From Microlunatus capsulatus (GTDB lineage Bacteria > Actinomycetota > Actinomycetes > Propionibacteriales > Propionibacteriaceae), in contig NZ_JAGIOB010000001.1 of assembly GCF_017876495.1 (NCBI RefSeq), forward strand, positions 1,178,001 through 1,242,000: DNA of 64,000 nt. The letters run 5' to 3'. Shown here in pieces: positions 9,329 to 17,396 of this stretch (positions are counted from its first letter, which is position 1; each line of letters starts with the position of its first letter). The notes beneath the pieces are model-generated. The model was not told where the DNA came from and did no database searches. It saw nothing but the letters and a program-made list of their open reading frames with translations. The translations under genes and the position numbers were made by a program.

Positions 9329-9482
9329 CCTGCGGGGCCCTGCTCACCGGCGATCCCCCTCGTCGTCCGGTGATGAGAACGATGCCGGGCCGACCTCGGC
9401 GCGGGCTGTGGCCGACGTCGGCCCCGGCTCAGGATCGGCGCAGGCTTGGCCCCGCCACCTCAGGACGGACCCCCTGGACGCA

Positions 9483-9518
9483 GCAGAGCCCCCGTCCGGG
9501 ACCGGACGGGGGCTCTGC
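9483..9518 (-). terminator. Terminator downstream of tig
   Basis: A perfect 17-bp stem (9483-9499 with 9502-9518) 20 bp past the tig stop codon. It separates tig from the clp genes, so clpP1 likely needs its own promoter in the following gap. Confidence 0.8.
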
Positions 9519-9538
9519 GGGTGGTGCGGGGCGGTGGG

Positions 9539-11011
9539 TCAGGCCTTGGCCTGCTCCTCCTCGTCGACGGGGGCGTCGGCGGTGGTGGTGCCGTCGCCCT
9601 CGGCGACCGGGGCGGTGCCGTCGAGGACCTCGCCCTCCACGGCCTCGGTCTCCTCGGCCGGGTCGCCGATCGTGCCGTCCTCACGGAGGTTCGCCAGCTC
9701 GACGGGGGCGCCGTCGCTGTCGGTCACCGTGGCCGACTCGACGATCAGCGCGAGCGCCTTGCCGCGACGGATCTCCGTCATGTACTCGTCGATGTGGTGC
9801 GGGTGCTCCTGCAGGTGGTCGGCGACCTGCTGCGGCGGCACGTTGTCCTGCTGGGCCTTGCGGATGATGTGCTGGGTCAGGTCGTTCTGGTCGACGCCCA
9901 CCTGGTGCTCGTCGGCGACCTTGTCCAGGATCATCTGGGCCTTGAGCGCCTGCACGGAGCGGGTCTCGACGTCGGCCCAGAACTCGTCCTCGGTCTGCCC
10001 CTCCTCGGCCTCGGTCAGGTACTGCTCGAGGCTCAGCTGGGCCTGCGCGAGCTGCTGGCTGATCTGCTGCTTCCGGGCCTCGGTCTCCGACGCCAGGATG
10101 TTCTCCGGCACGTCGATCTCGAGCTGGGAGATGAGCTCCTCGAGGACGGCGTCGCGGGCGCGGCCGGCCTGGTCGAGGCGGGCCATCGCGGTCAGCCGGT
10201 CGGCGATGCTGGCGCGCAGCTCGCCGATGGTGTCGAACTCCGACGCCTGCTGGGCGAGCTCGTCGTCGGCCTCGGGCAGCTCCTGCTGCTGCACCTTGGT
10301 GACGGTGACCTCGATGTCGGCCTGCTCGTCCTTGAGGGGACCGCCGACCAGGGTGGAGGTGAAGGTCTTCGAATCCCCCGCCGAGAGGCCGGTGACGGCC
10401 TCGTCGAGCCCGTCGAGCATCTGGCCGGAGCCGACGGTGTACTCGAGGTCCTCCGCCGTCGCGTCGGGCAGCGCCTCGCCGTTCTGGGTGGCGACCAGGT
10501 TGATGCTGACGATGTCGCCGTCAGCGGCCGCGCGCTCGACGGTCTCGCGGGAGCCGAAGCGGCTGCGCAGGACGTCGATCTGCTCGTCGACCTGGGCGTC
10601 GGGCACCTCGAGGGCGTCGACGGTGGCCGTCAGGCCGGAGAAGTCGGGCAGGTCGAACTCGGGCCGGACGTCGACCTCGGCGGTGAACTCGATGAGGTCG
10701 CCGTCCTCGAGCTTGGTCACCTCGACCTCGGGCTGCGTCAGCGGCGACAGCGAGTTCTCCGCCACCGCGGCGCCGTAGAAGCGCATCCAGGAGTCGTTGA
10801 ACGCCTCCTGGATCACCGCGCCGCGCCCGAAGCGCTGGTCGATGACCATCGGGGGCACCTTGCCGCGGCGGAAGCCGGGGATGCTGATGGTCTTGGCGAT
10901 CTCGGCGTAGGCCTTGTCCATGCTCGGCTTGAGATCGGTGAACGGCACCTCGACGGTGATCTTGACCCGCGTGGGGCTCAGCTGCTCGACAGTGCTGGGC
11001 ACTCTTGTCAC
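9539..11011 (-). CDS. tig: Trigger factor (ribosome-associated chaperone / PPIase)
   Basis: 490 residues. Binds the ribosome exit tunnel and shields nascent chains. The N-terminal domain carries the ribosome-docking signature GFRRGKVP (46-53). A central FKBP-type peptidyl-prolyl isomerase domain (about 160-245) is followed by the long helical C-terminal cradle. The last 50 residues are very acidic and Ala/Glu/Asp-rich, a common actinobacterial extension. It is transcribed toward clpP1P2-clpX but ends at a strong terminator. Confidence 0.97.
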   Translation of the reverse strand: MTRVPSTVEQLSPTRVKITVEVPFTDLKPSMDKAYAEIAKTISIPGFRRGKVPPMVIDQRFGRGAVIQEAFNDSWMRFYGAAVAENSLSPLTQPEVEVTKLEDGDLIEFTAEVDVRPEFDLPDFSGLTATVDALEVPDAQVDEQIDVLRSRFGSRETVERAAADGDIVSINLVATQNGEALPDATAEDLEYTVGSGQMLDGLDEAVTGLSAGDSKTFTSTLVGGPLKDEQADIEVTVTKVQQQELPEADDELAQQASEFDTIGELRASIADRLTAMARLDQAGRARDAVLEELISQLEIDVPENILASETEARKQQISQQLAQAQLSLEQYLTEAEEGQTEDEFWADVETRSVQALKAQMILDKVADEHQVGVDQNDLTQHIIRKAQQDNVPPQQVADHLQEHPHHIDEYMTEIRRGKALALIVESATVTDSDGAPVELANLREDGTIGDPAEETEAVEGEVLDGTAPVAEGDGTTTADAPVDEEEQAKA

Positions 11012-11186
11012 TCCTGGATTGGGGTTTCGTCCCAGGGCGTCGTCGGAACAGCGCCCGGGTCACGGCTCGTCTAGAGCAACGGTCATCCTACTTCCGCGCG
11101 GCCGGGCGGGCCAAAACCGCGATCGCAGGACCCCGGCCGGTGCCCTACACTCGGGCCTCGACGCCGTGCACGACGACGGGCGGTCG

Positions 11187-11259
11187 CGGGGCGTAGCGTA
11201 GTGGCTAGCGCGTCTGCTTTGGGAGCAGAAGATCGCAGGTTCGAGTCCTGTCGCCCCGA
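11187..11259 (+). tRNA. tRNA-Pro (anticodon UGG)
   Basis: 73 nt. Acceptor cggggcg pairs with cgccccg (7 bp); discriminator base A; anticodon stem tctgc/gcaga with loop tttggga gives TGG at 11220-11222; T arm contains ggttcgagtcc. CCA is not encoded. It lies in the 175-bp region upstream of tig, on the opposite strand. Confidence 0.95.
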
Positions 11260-11339
11260 CCCGGCTGCTGGCCGCGAGGCCTCGGCGGATGTGCCCGGCC
11301 GGTCCCCGGTGTGGTTGGATGACCGGGTCCGTCAGCCCT

Positions 11340-11413
11340 GCGGGTGTAGCTCAATGGTAGAGCCCCAGTCTTCCAAACTGGCTACGCGAGTTCGATTCTC
11401 GTCACCCGCTCCA
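11340..11413 (+). tRNA. tRNA-Gly (anticodon UCC)
   Basis: 74 nt with an encoded 3' CCA. Acceptor gcgggtg pairs with cacccgc; anticodon stem ccagt/actgg with loop cttccaa gives TCC; T arm has gttcgattc. It sits 80 bp after tRNA-Pro and ends 7 bp before the stop codon of the convergent MFS gene. Confidence 0.95.
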
Positions 11414-11420
11414 GCACCTC

Positions 11421-12653
11421 TCAGCGCGTCGCCGGCGCGGCCCGCCGGGCCCGGAGCGAGACCACGGCCCAGGCCGCCAGGGCCACCACGAGCAGCCCGC
11501 AGCAGACCACCCCGACGCGCGCCATGCCGCCCGCCGCGTAGGCCGCGGGTCCGAGGAACGCCCCGGCCGAGCCGCCGAGGAAGACGAAGAACATGAAGAC
11601 GGTGTTGGCCTGCGCCGCGCGCTCCGGCTCCAGGGCCAGCACGCGGCTCTGGTGGGCCGACTGGTGCAGCTGGCCGGCCGCGGTGGCCGCGAACATGCTG
11701 AGCGCGAAGGGCACCAGCCGGTCGGCGTCGACGACGACCGCGGCCATGGCCACCAGCATCACCGCGAGCGCGGCCCCGGCGACGGGCAGCGTGCCGAACC
11801 GGTCGACGAGCCGCCCCGACAGCGGAGTGGTCAGCCCCGCGGCCAGCCCGACCAGCCCGAACAGGCCGGCGGCGCGGACGCTCCAGCCGTAGGGCTCGGC
11901 CGTCAGGTGCAGCACCATCACCGTCCAGGCCGAGTTGAAGGTGGCGAAGACGAAGAACTGCAGCAGCGCGGACTGGGCCAGCTGGGGGCTGCGGCGCACC
12001 AGCGCCAGGGTGTCGAGCAGCAGCCGCGGGTAGCCGGTGCCCGCCTCGGCCGGCACGGCGGCGTCGCGCAGCGCCCACCGGGTGAACGGCACGGTGGCCA
12101 GCACGAGGGCGGCGAAGCCGACGGCCACCCAGCGCCAGCCGACGCTCTCGACCACCAGGCTGGCCAGGATCCGGCCGCCGAAGATGCCGACCGAGAGGGA
12201 GCCGACGATGGTGGCGGTCGTGGTGCCGCGGCGGGCGGCCGGGGCCAGCCGGCCCGCGGCCGGGATGACGACCTGCGCGATGTTGGCCACCAGGCCCACG
12301 ACGGCGAAGCCGGCGGCGACAGCGGCGACGGTGGGCAGCGTCGCGGACAGGGCCAGGGCCGCGGCCAGCAGGACGGACTGGACGGTGATCTGGCGGCGCG
12401 GGTGCACCCGGTCGGCCAGCGGGACCAGGAGCAGGATGCCCAGCGCGTAGCCCGCCTGCACCGCGGTGGCCACCAGGCCGGCGGCGCCCGGGCTGACGCC
12501 GAGGTCGGCCGCGACGTCGGTGAGCAGCGACTGCGGGATGTAGATGACGGCCACGGCCACCGCGGCGGCCACCGCGAGGGCCAGCAGCCGGGGCGTCCAG
12601 GCGACCTCCGCCGTCGGCGCGGGGCGGGTCTGCTCGGCTGCTCCCTGGGTCAC
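11421..12653 (-). CDS. MFS transporter (12 predicted TM, drug/metabolite efflux type)
   Basis: 410 residues with about 12 hydrophobic segments and the MFS loop 2-3 signature as VPLADRVHPRRQI (near residues 77-90, a variant of GxLaDrxGrr). The overall look (IYIPQSLLTDVAADLGVSPGAAGLVATAVQAGYALG) resembles the multidrug/arabinose efflux branch. The substrate is unknown. It ends 7 bp from tRNA-Gly on the other strand. The neighbouring membrane protein lies just upstream (stop 12661, 7 bp away), so the two are likely co-transcribed. Confidence 0.85.
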   Translation of the reverse strand: MTQGAAEQTRPAPTAEVAWTPRLLALAVAAAVAVAVIYIPQSLLTDVAADLGVSPGAAGLVATAVQAGYALGILLLVPLADRVHPRRQITVQSVLLAAALALSATLPTVAAVAAGFAVVGLVANIAQVVIPAAGRLAPAARRGTTTATIVGSLSVGIFGGRILASLVVESVGWRWVAVGFAALVLATVPFTRWALRDAAVPAEAGTGYPRLLLDTLALVRRSPQLAQSALLQFFVFATFNSAWTVMVLHLTAEPYGWSVRAAGLFGLVGLAAGLTTPLSGRLVDRFGTLPVAGAALAVMLVAMAAVVVDADRLVPFALSMFAATAAGQLHQSAHQSRVLALEPERAAQANTVFMFFVFLGGSAGAFLGPAAYAAGGMARVGVVCCGLLVVALAAWAVVSLRARRAAPATR

Positions 12654-12660
12654 GCCGTGC

Positions 12661-13293
12661 TCAAGCCGTTCCGGCGCCGCGATGTTCCCGCCCGCCCGCG
12701 GGGGTCGCGGCCCGCGGCCGGGTGAGCGCGACGGCGAGGGCCCCGACGAGGGCGCCCAGCGAGCCCAGCGTCAGGTCGCCCAGGGTGTCGGTGTAGGCGG
12801 TCTGCAGCTCCGGCGAGGTGCGCAGGAAGGTGGCGTACTCGCCCAGCTCCCACGCCAGCGCCGCCGCCATCCCGAAGGCCAGCCCGGCCAGCACCACGAG
12901 CGCCCGGGACACCCCGCGCGGCGCCCAGGCCAGCAGCACGCCCGCGGTGAGCAGCGCCCAGTTGAGGAAGTGCATCCCGTCGTCCCACCAGCTGACGGTG
13001 TCGAACAGGTCCGCCCGGTTGCCCAGGGTGTCCAGCAGCCAGGGCAGCGAGACGAGCAGGTCGGCGGCCCACGGGAAGCCGGGCCGGGCCACCGGGTCCC
13101 TCCGCACCGCCCGGCGCCGTCCCCAGGCCCACCACCACAGCGGCACGGCCGCGAGACCCAGCGGGTAGACCACCAGCCGCGCCGTGCCCGCCTTCTCCTT
13201 CACCCCGGACAGGTCGGGGAGGACCAGCGCGGACACGAGCAGCGCGACGAGGGCGACCTTCACCGCGACGTCGAGGACCGGGAGGCGGCGCAC
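12661..13293 (-). CDS. DUF2238/YjdF-like integral membrane protein
   Basis: About 210 residues with five or six hydrophobic helices. The motifs WWDDGMHFLNWALLTAG and AAALAWELGEYATF, followed by DTLGDLTLGSLGALVGA, match the pattern of the YjdF/DUF2238 family (conserved Asp/His in one helix, W-E near the next, then a GD loop). No function is known for the family. GTG 13293 is preferred, with agga upstream; the frame is open to 13362 but that would overlap the divergent gene at 13346. Probably co-transcribed with the MFS gene that follows 7 bp later. Confidence 0.65.
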   Translation of the reverse strand: MRRLPVLDVAVKVALVALLVSALVLPDLSGVKEKAGTARLVVYPLGLAAVPLWWWAWGRRRAVRRDPVARPGFPWAADLLVSLPWLLDTLGNRADLFDTVSWWDDGMHFLNWALLTAGVLLAWAPRGVSRALVVLAGLAFGMAAALAWELGEYATFLRTSPELQTAYTDTLGDLTLGSLGALVGALAVALTRPRAATPAGGREHRGAGTA

Positions 13294-13345
13294 GCGCCCA
13301 TCCTGGCAGGGGCGGCGGGGCCGCACCGGTAGCGTCGCGCGGGAC

Positions 13346-14593
13346 ATGGACACCACGCGCACCCCGACCCCGCACCCGCCCGCGGTGCTGTCCGCCCGGA
13401 ACGCGACCTACGTCGCCTTCATCGGCGCCGGGTTCGGCTTCGCCACCTGGGCCTCCCGCATCCCGCAGCTCCGCGACGCGCTGCAGGCGTCCCCGTCGAC
13501 GCTGGGGCTGGTGCTGCTGGCCGTCGCCCTGGGCTCCCTGGTCGCGCTGCCGCTGGCCGGGGTCGTCGTCACCCGGCTGGGCACGGCGCGCACGGTCACG
13601 GTGATGGCCTGCTGCGTGGCGGCGGGGCTGGCCGTGGTCGCGCTCGGGTACCCGGCCGGCATCCCGCCCGTCGTCGTCGGCCTCTTCCTCATCGGCTTCG
13701 GCAACGGCACCTGGGACGTCGCCATGAACGTCGAGGGCGCCGCCGTCGAGCAGCGCCTGGGGGTGGCGATCATGCCGCGCTTCCACGCCGGGTTCAGCGT
13801 CGGCACGGTGGCCGGCGCGCTGGGCGGGGCCGCGATGGTCGCGCTGGGCGTCCCGGTCGCGGTGCACCTGGTGGCGGCCGCCGTCGTCGTCGCGGTCGTC
13901 GTGCCGCTGGGCACCCGCCGCTTCCTCCCCGTCGAGCCGCCGGTCGAGCCGGAGCGGGACGCCGCCGGCACGGCCCGGCACCCGCTGGCGGCCTGGACCG
14001 AGCCCCGGACCCTGCTGATCGGGGTCTTCGTGCTCTGCATGGCCTTCACCGAGGGCACCGGCAACGACTGGCTGGCCGTCGCCGTGCTGGACGGCTACGG
14101 CGCGCCGCCCGTGGCGGGTCCGCTGGTCTTCGCCGGGTTCCTGGCCGCGATGACGCTGGGCCGCTGGTTCGGCCCCCAGCTCATCGACCGCTCCGGCCGG
14201 GTCGCCACCGTCCGCGCCTCCGCCCTGGTGGCGCTGGTGGGGCTGCTGCTGGTGGTCTTCGGCGGCGTCCTGCCGCTGGCGGCCGCGGGCGCCGTGCTGT
14301 GGGGGCTGGGCACGGCGCTGGGCTTCCCCGTGGGGATGAGCGCGGCGGCCGACGACCCGCGGCGGGCGGCGGGCCGGGTCAGCGTCGTCGCCTCGATCGG
14401 CTACACCGCGTTCCTGGCCGGTCCCCCGCTGATCGGCTTCCTGGGCGACCACGTCGGCGTCCTGCGGGCGCTGACCGTGACGGCCGGGCTGCTGGGGCTG
14501 GCCGCGCTGCTGGCCGGCACCATCCGGCCGCTGGCCCCGGGGACGGCACGACCCCCGTCGCCGGAGGGCGACGGGGGTCGGGAGCTGCGCTGA
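13346..14593 (+). CDS. MFS transporter (YbjJ-like)
   Basis: 415 residues, 12 hydrophobic segments. The N-terminus (YVAFIGAGFGFATWASRIPQLRDAL) and GNGTWDVAMNVEGAAVE in helix 4-5 are characteristic of the YbjJ/FucP-like MFS branch found widely in actinobacteria. Substrate unknown. The in-frame ORF begins earlier (13184), but ATG 13346 precedes the conserved part, with a -10-like tagcgt at 13331-13336. Its last codons contain a 14-bp hairpin that serves the convergent aldo/keto reductase. Confidence 0.85.
   Translation: MDTTRTPTPHPPAVLSARNATYVAFIGAGFGFATWASRIPQLRDALQASPSTLGLVLLAVALGSLVALPLAGVVVTRLGTARTVTVMACCVAAGLAVVALGYPAGIPPVVVGLFLIGFGNGTWDVAMNVEGAAVEQRLGVAIMPRFHAGFSVGTVAGALGGAAMVALGVPVAVHLVAAAVVVAVVVPLGTRRFLPVEPPVEPERDAAGTARHPLAAWTEPRTLLIGVFVLCMAFTEGTGNDWLAVAVLDGYGAPPVAGPLVFAGFLAAMTLGRWFGPQLIDRSGRVATVRASALVALVGLLLVVFGGVLPLAAAGAVLWGLGTALGFPVGMSAAADDPRRAAGRVSVVASIGYTAFLAGPPLIGFLGDHVGVLRALTVTAGLLGLAALLAGTIRPLAPGTARPPSPEGDGGRELR
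14549..14580 (-). terminator. Terminator hairpin embedded in the 3' coding end of the MFS gene
   Basis: Perfect 14-bp stem (14549-14562 with 14567-14580), 4-nt loop. It ends 13 bp before the MFS stop and lies 20 bp beyond the stop codon of the convergent aldo/keto reductase, where a terminator is expected for the minus strand. Coding and termination functions overlap here. Confidence 0.65.
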
Positions 14594-14600
14594 GCCGGGG

Positions 14601-15449
14601 TCAGGCCGGCACGTAGTCCATCGTGTCGGGGTGCCCGCCGGTGCGGCCCGCGTCGCCGCGGTCCAGCGCCGAGATGGACACCATGTCGTCGTCGGTGAGC
14701 TCGAAGTCGAAGATCTCGAAGTTCTCCTGGATGCGCGACGGCGTCGTGGACTTCGGGAAGACGATGTCGCCCCGCTGCACGTGCCAGCGCAGGGTCACCT
14801 GGGCGGGCGTGCGGCCCAGCCTCTCGGCCACCGTGACGATGGCCGGGTCGCCGAGGACCGCGCCCTGGGCGATGGGCGACCAGGCCTCGGTGGCGATCCG
14901 GTGCTCGGCGCCGTAGGCCCGCACCTCGCTGTTCAGCAGGTAGGGGTGCACCTCGATCTGGTTGACCGCCGGCACCACGTCGCTCTCCTGCGCCAGCCGG
15001 CGCAGGTGGTTGACCTGGAAGTTGGAGACGCCGATGGAGCGGGCCCGGCCGTCGCGGTAGAACTCCTCCAGCGTCTTCCAGGTGGAGACGAAGTCGCCGC
15101 CGTACAGCGTCGGCAGCGGCCAGTGGATGAGGAACAGGTCGACGTGGTCGGTGCCCAGCTCGACCAGCGTCTGGTCGAAGGCGCGGCGGGCGTCGTCGGG
15201 CTCGTGGAAGCCGTTGTTCAGCTTGCTGGTGATGTAGACCTCGTCGCGGTCGAGGCCGGCGTCGCGGATGCCCTGGCCGACGCCCGCCTCGTTGCCGTAC
15301 ATCTCGGCGGTGTCGATGTGCCGGTAGCCGATCTCGAGGGCCTGCCGGACGGCGTCCGCGGTCTCGGCGGGGTCGATCTGGAAGACCCCGAAGCCCAGCT
15401 GCGGGATGGTCTGGCCGTTGTTCAGGTCGATCGTGGGAACGCTGCTCAT
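14601..15449 (-). CDS. Aldo/keto reductase (2,5-diketo-D-gluconate reductase-like)
   Basis: 282 residues. AKR tetrad: Asp and Tyr in HIDTAEMYGNE (about 46-56), Lys in YITSKLNN, His in LFLIHWPLP. IGVSNFQ and the C-terminal NADP-binding IPKS-like segment (VFPKSTTPSRIQENFEIFDF) place it in the AKR5/DkgA-DkgB group, which reduces ketogluconates, methylglyoxal and other carbonyls with NADPH. RBS ggagga lies before the ATG. Stands alone between two terminator-like regions. Confidence 0.9.
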   Translation of the reverse strand: MSSVPTIDLNNGQTIPQLGFGVFQIDPAETADAVRQALEIGYRHIDTAEMYGNEAGVGQGIRDAGLDRDEVYITSKLNNGFHEPDDARRAFDQTLVELGTDHVDLFLIHWPLPTLYGGDFVSTWKTLEEFYRDGRARSIGVSNFQVNHLRRLAQESDVVPAVNQIEVHPYLLNSEVRAYGAEHRIATEAWSPIAQGAVLGDPAIVTVAERLGRTPAQVTLRWHVQRGDIVFPKSTTPSRIQENFEIFDFELTDDDMVSISALDRGDAGRTGGHPDTMDYVPA

Positions 15450-15546
15450 GGGTGTCCTCCTCGTGGTCCGGGGGCGGCGCCGGTTCCGGCGCGCTCGCCC
15501 CGCGCACGGCTGCTCAGCCTAGCCAGCGCCCGCCGGGCGGCGGCGG

Positions 15547-16320
15547 TCACCCCTGCCGCGGACCCAGCTCGACCACCAGCGGCCGGTGGTCGGAGAGCTC
15601 CTGCTCGGGGTTCTCGACCGCACGGACCCGGCCCAGCCGGCCGCGCAGCAGGACGTGGTCGATCTGGCGGGCGGGGCGACCGGCCGGCATCGTCGGGCGC
15701 CGGCCGAGCGACCGGTAGCCGGTGACCAGCTCCGGCTGGCGGCCCGCGAGGTTGAGGTCGCCCATCAGGACCACCGGGCCGGCCACGTCGGCGAGCGCGC
15801 GGCGCAGCCTCAGCAGCTGCAGGTGGGCCAGCCCGGGCACGAAGGTGAGGTGCGTCGTGGCCACGGTCAGCGGGCCGTCCGGGGTCTCGAAGCGCCCGAT
15901 CACGGCCGCGCGGGGCTCCTCGTGGTGCATCCCGAAGCGCGTGGGGAACCGGCGCAGCAGCGGGAAGCCCCGGGCCACCCACGGCAGGTGCAGCACCCGC
16001 CACGCGGTCGCCGGGTAGCGCGACAGCAGCGACACCCCGTAGGCGGCCGAGCCCGGGTCGTCGGGGTCCGACGGCCGCGCCCACGCCGCGCCGGGCGTCC
16101 CGGCCAGCGCGGGGACGAAGCGCTGGTCGACCGCACCCATGGCGGTGGCGGCCACCTCGGTGAGGTCGGCGTGGTGGGAGCGGGCCTGGGCGCGGTCCAC
16201 CTCCTGCAGGGCCAGGACGTCGGGGTCGAGGCGGCGGACCGCCTCCGCCAGCCGTCCCGTGTCCACCTGGCCGTCGCGCAGGCTGCGCCCGTGCAGGATG
16301 TTGAAGGTCACCAGCCGCAT
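15547..16320 (-). CDS. Endonuclease/exonuclease/phosphatase (EEP) family hydrolase
   Basis: 257 residues, one EEP domain (exonuclease III / DNase I fold). Metal and catalytic motifs: TFNILHG (Asn near residue 7), LALQEVDR (Glu about 41), GDLNLAG (Asp/Asn), and the final SDHRPL with the catalytic Asp-His pair. No signal peptide, so cytoplasmic. The fold covers nucleases, sphingomyelinases and inositol phosphatases; the RQIDHVLL segment is common in actinobacterial enzymes of unknown substrate. The frame is open upstream but the ATG at 16320 begins exactly at the first strand. Confidence 0.88.
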   Translation of the reverse strand: MRLVTFNILHGRSLRDGQVDTGRLAEAVRRLDPDVLALQEVDRAQARSHHADLTEVAATAMGAVDQRFVPALAGTPGAAWARPSDPDDPGSAAYGVSLLSRYPATAWRVLHLPWVARGFPLLRRFPTRFGMHHEEPRAAVIGRFETPDGPLTVATTHLTFVPGLAHLQLLRLRRALADVAGPVVLMGDLNLAGRQPELVTGYRSLGRRPTMPAGRPARQIDHVLLRGRLGRVRAVENPEQELSDHRPLVVELGPRQG

Positions 16321-16388
16321 GCCCCCGACGCTACGAGGCACCCGGCCCGCCCTGCGCCGCCGGGTGCCGGCGTCGCCGCGGGCCCGGC

Positions 16389-17396
16389 CTAGATGAACGG
16401 CCGCCGGTCCAGCACCAGCCGCAGCGGCACGGGCGTCGCGATGCTGCCGGGCAGGGCACGCTGCAGCTCCGCCACGGTGCAGACGGCGCCGAAGGTGACG
16501 TGCACGTCGTCGGTGGCGTCGGAGCCGAGGTAGCCGGGGTCCCCCAGCAGCGCGGCCACCCGGTCGGCCAGCAACTCCAGCGCCTCCCCCGCCGCCCGGA
16601 AGTGCACGTCGGTCTGCCGTCGGGCCCGGCTGAGGCAGTACACGAGGTCGATCTCGGCGAAGCCGACCGACGTCTCGGCGATGGCGGCCGCCGAGTCGTG
16701 CAGCAGGGTGAGGCAGGTCTCCAGCACCCGCTCGGGGTGCGGCCACGGACGGCGGAAGTAGTCGTAGAGGAAGTGGTAGTGGAACGAGCCGCCGAGGTTG
16801 GAGAACAGCCCGGGCCACTCCTGCGCCGGGAGCATCCGGCCGCGCCGCCACAGCCCCGTGGCCGCGTCGGCCTCGGCGTCCAGCCAGGCGAAGTAGGCGT
16901 CGAACCAGGCCGGTCCGGCCTCCCCGGTGATGGCCAGCGCGGCCGCCGCCCCGGCCCCGTCGTGGGAGGAGGGCCAGGGGTGGTCCCAGTCCAGGCCGTC
17001 GAGGAAGCCGGCGACGGCGGCGGGCTCCAGGACCGGTGCGAGGACGGCCAGCGGGTGCGCGGGGCGGGCGTCGAACAGCTCGAGGGCCGCCGTCACCTGC
17101 GCCGTCGTGTGCAGGTCGGAGTGCGTCCGGTCCGCGAAGACGCCGGACGTCGGGTCCTGGAAGGACCGCAGGCTCTCCACCCACGCCGCCCGCTCGTCCG
17201 CGCCGGCCGGCAGGGCGCCCAGCATGTAGAGGATGCCGGCGGCGTCCGCGCAGCCGTAGGCGTCGGGGACGCCGGCCTCGACGTCGGCCCGGTGGAGGTG
17301 GCGGGCGTAGCGCCCGGTGCCCTCCAGCGCGTAGCGGGGCAGCCACTCCCCCAGGAAGTCGACGAACCCGGTCAGGTCGTGCCGGTAGCTGCTCAC
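16389..17396 (-). CDS. Predicted alpha/alpha-toroid protein linked to a sugar-binding lipoprotein
   Basis: 335 residues, GTG start overlapping the preceding stop by 4 nt (GTGA), so it is translated together with the binding-protein gene. It is mostly helical with aromatic-rich turns (DAYGCADAAGILYMLGALP, DPTSGVFADRTHSDLHTT, GGSFHYHFLYDYFRRPWPHP), the look of alpha/alpha-barrel proteins such as prenyltransferase-like repeats or (alpha/alpha)6 glycosidases. No signal peptide. I cannot name the family. Context suggests it processes or binds the saccharide imported by the neighbouring system. Confidence 0.7.
   Translation of the reverse strand: MSSYRHDLTGFVDFLGEWLPRYALEGTGRYARHLHRADVEAGVPDAYGCADAAGILYMLGALPAGADERAAWVESLRSFQDPTSGVFADRTHSDLHTTAQVTAALELFDARPAHPLAVLAPVLEPAAVAGFLDGLDWDHPWPSSHDGAGAAAALAITGEAGPAWFDAYFAWLDAEADAATGLWRRGRMLPAQEWPGLFSNLGGSFHYHFLYDYFRRPWPHPERVLETCLTLLHDSAAAIAETSVGFAEIDLVYCLSRARRQTDVHFRAAGEALELLADRVAALLGDPGYLGSDATDDVHVTFGAVCTVAELQRALPGSIATPVPLRLVLDRRPFI

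Noticed and set aside
9047-9373. Plus-strand ORFs of about 108 residues between clpP1 and tig
   Set aside because: Low-complexity Arg/Pro/Gly translations with no start signal; the region is better explained by the hairpin array.
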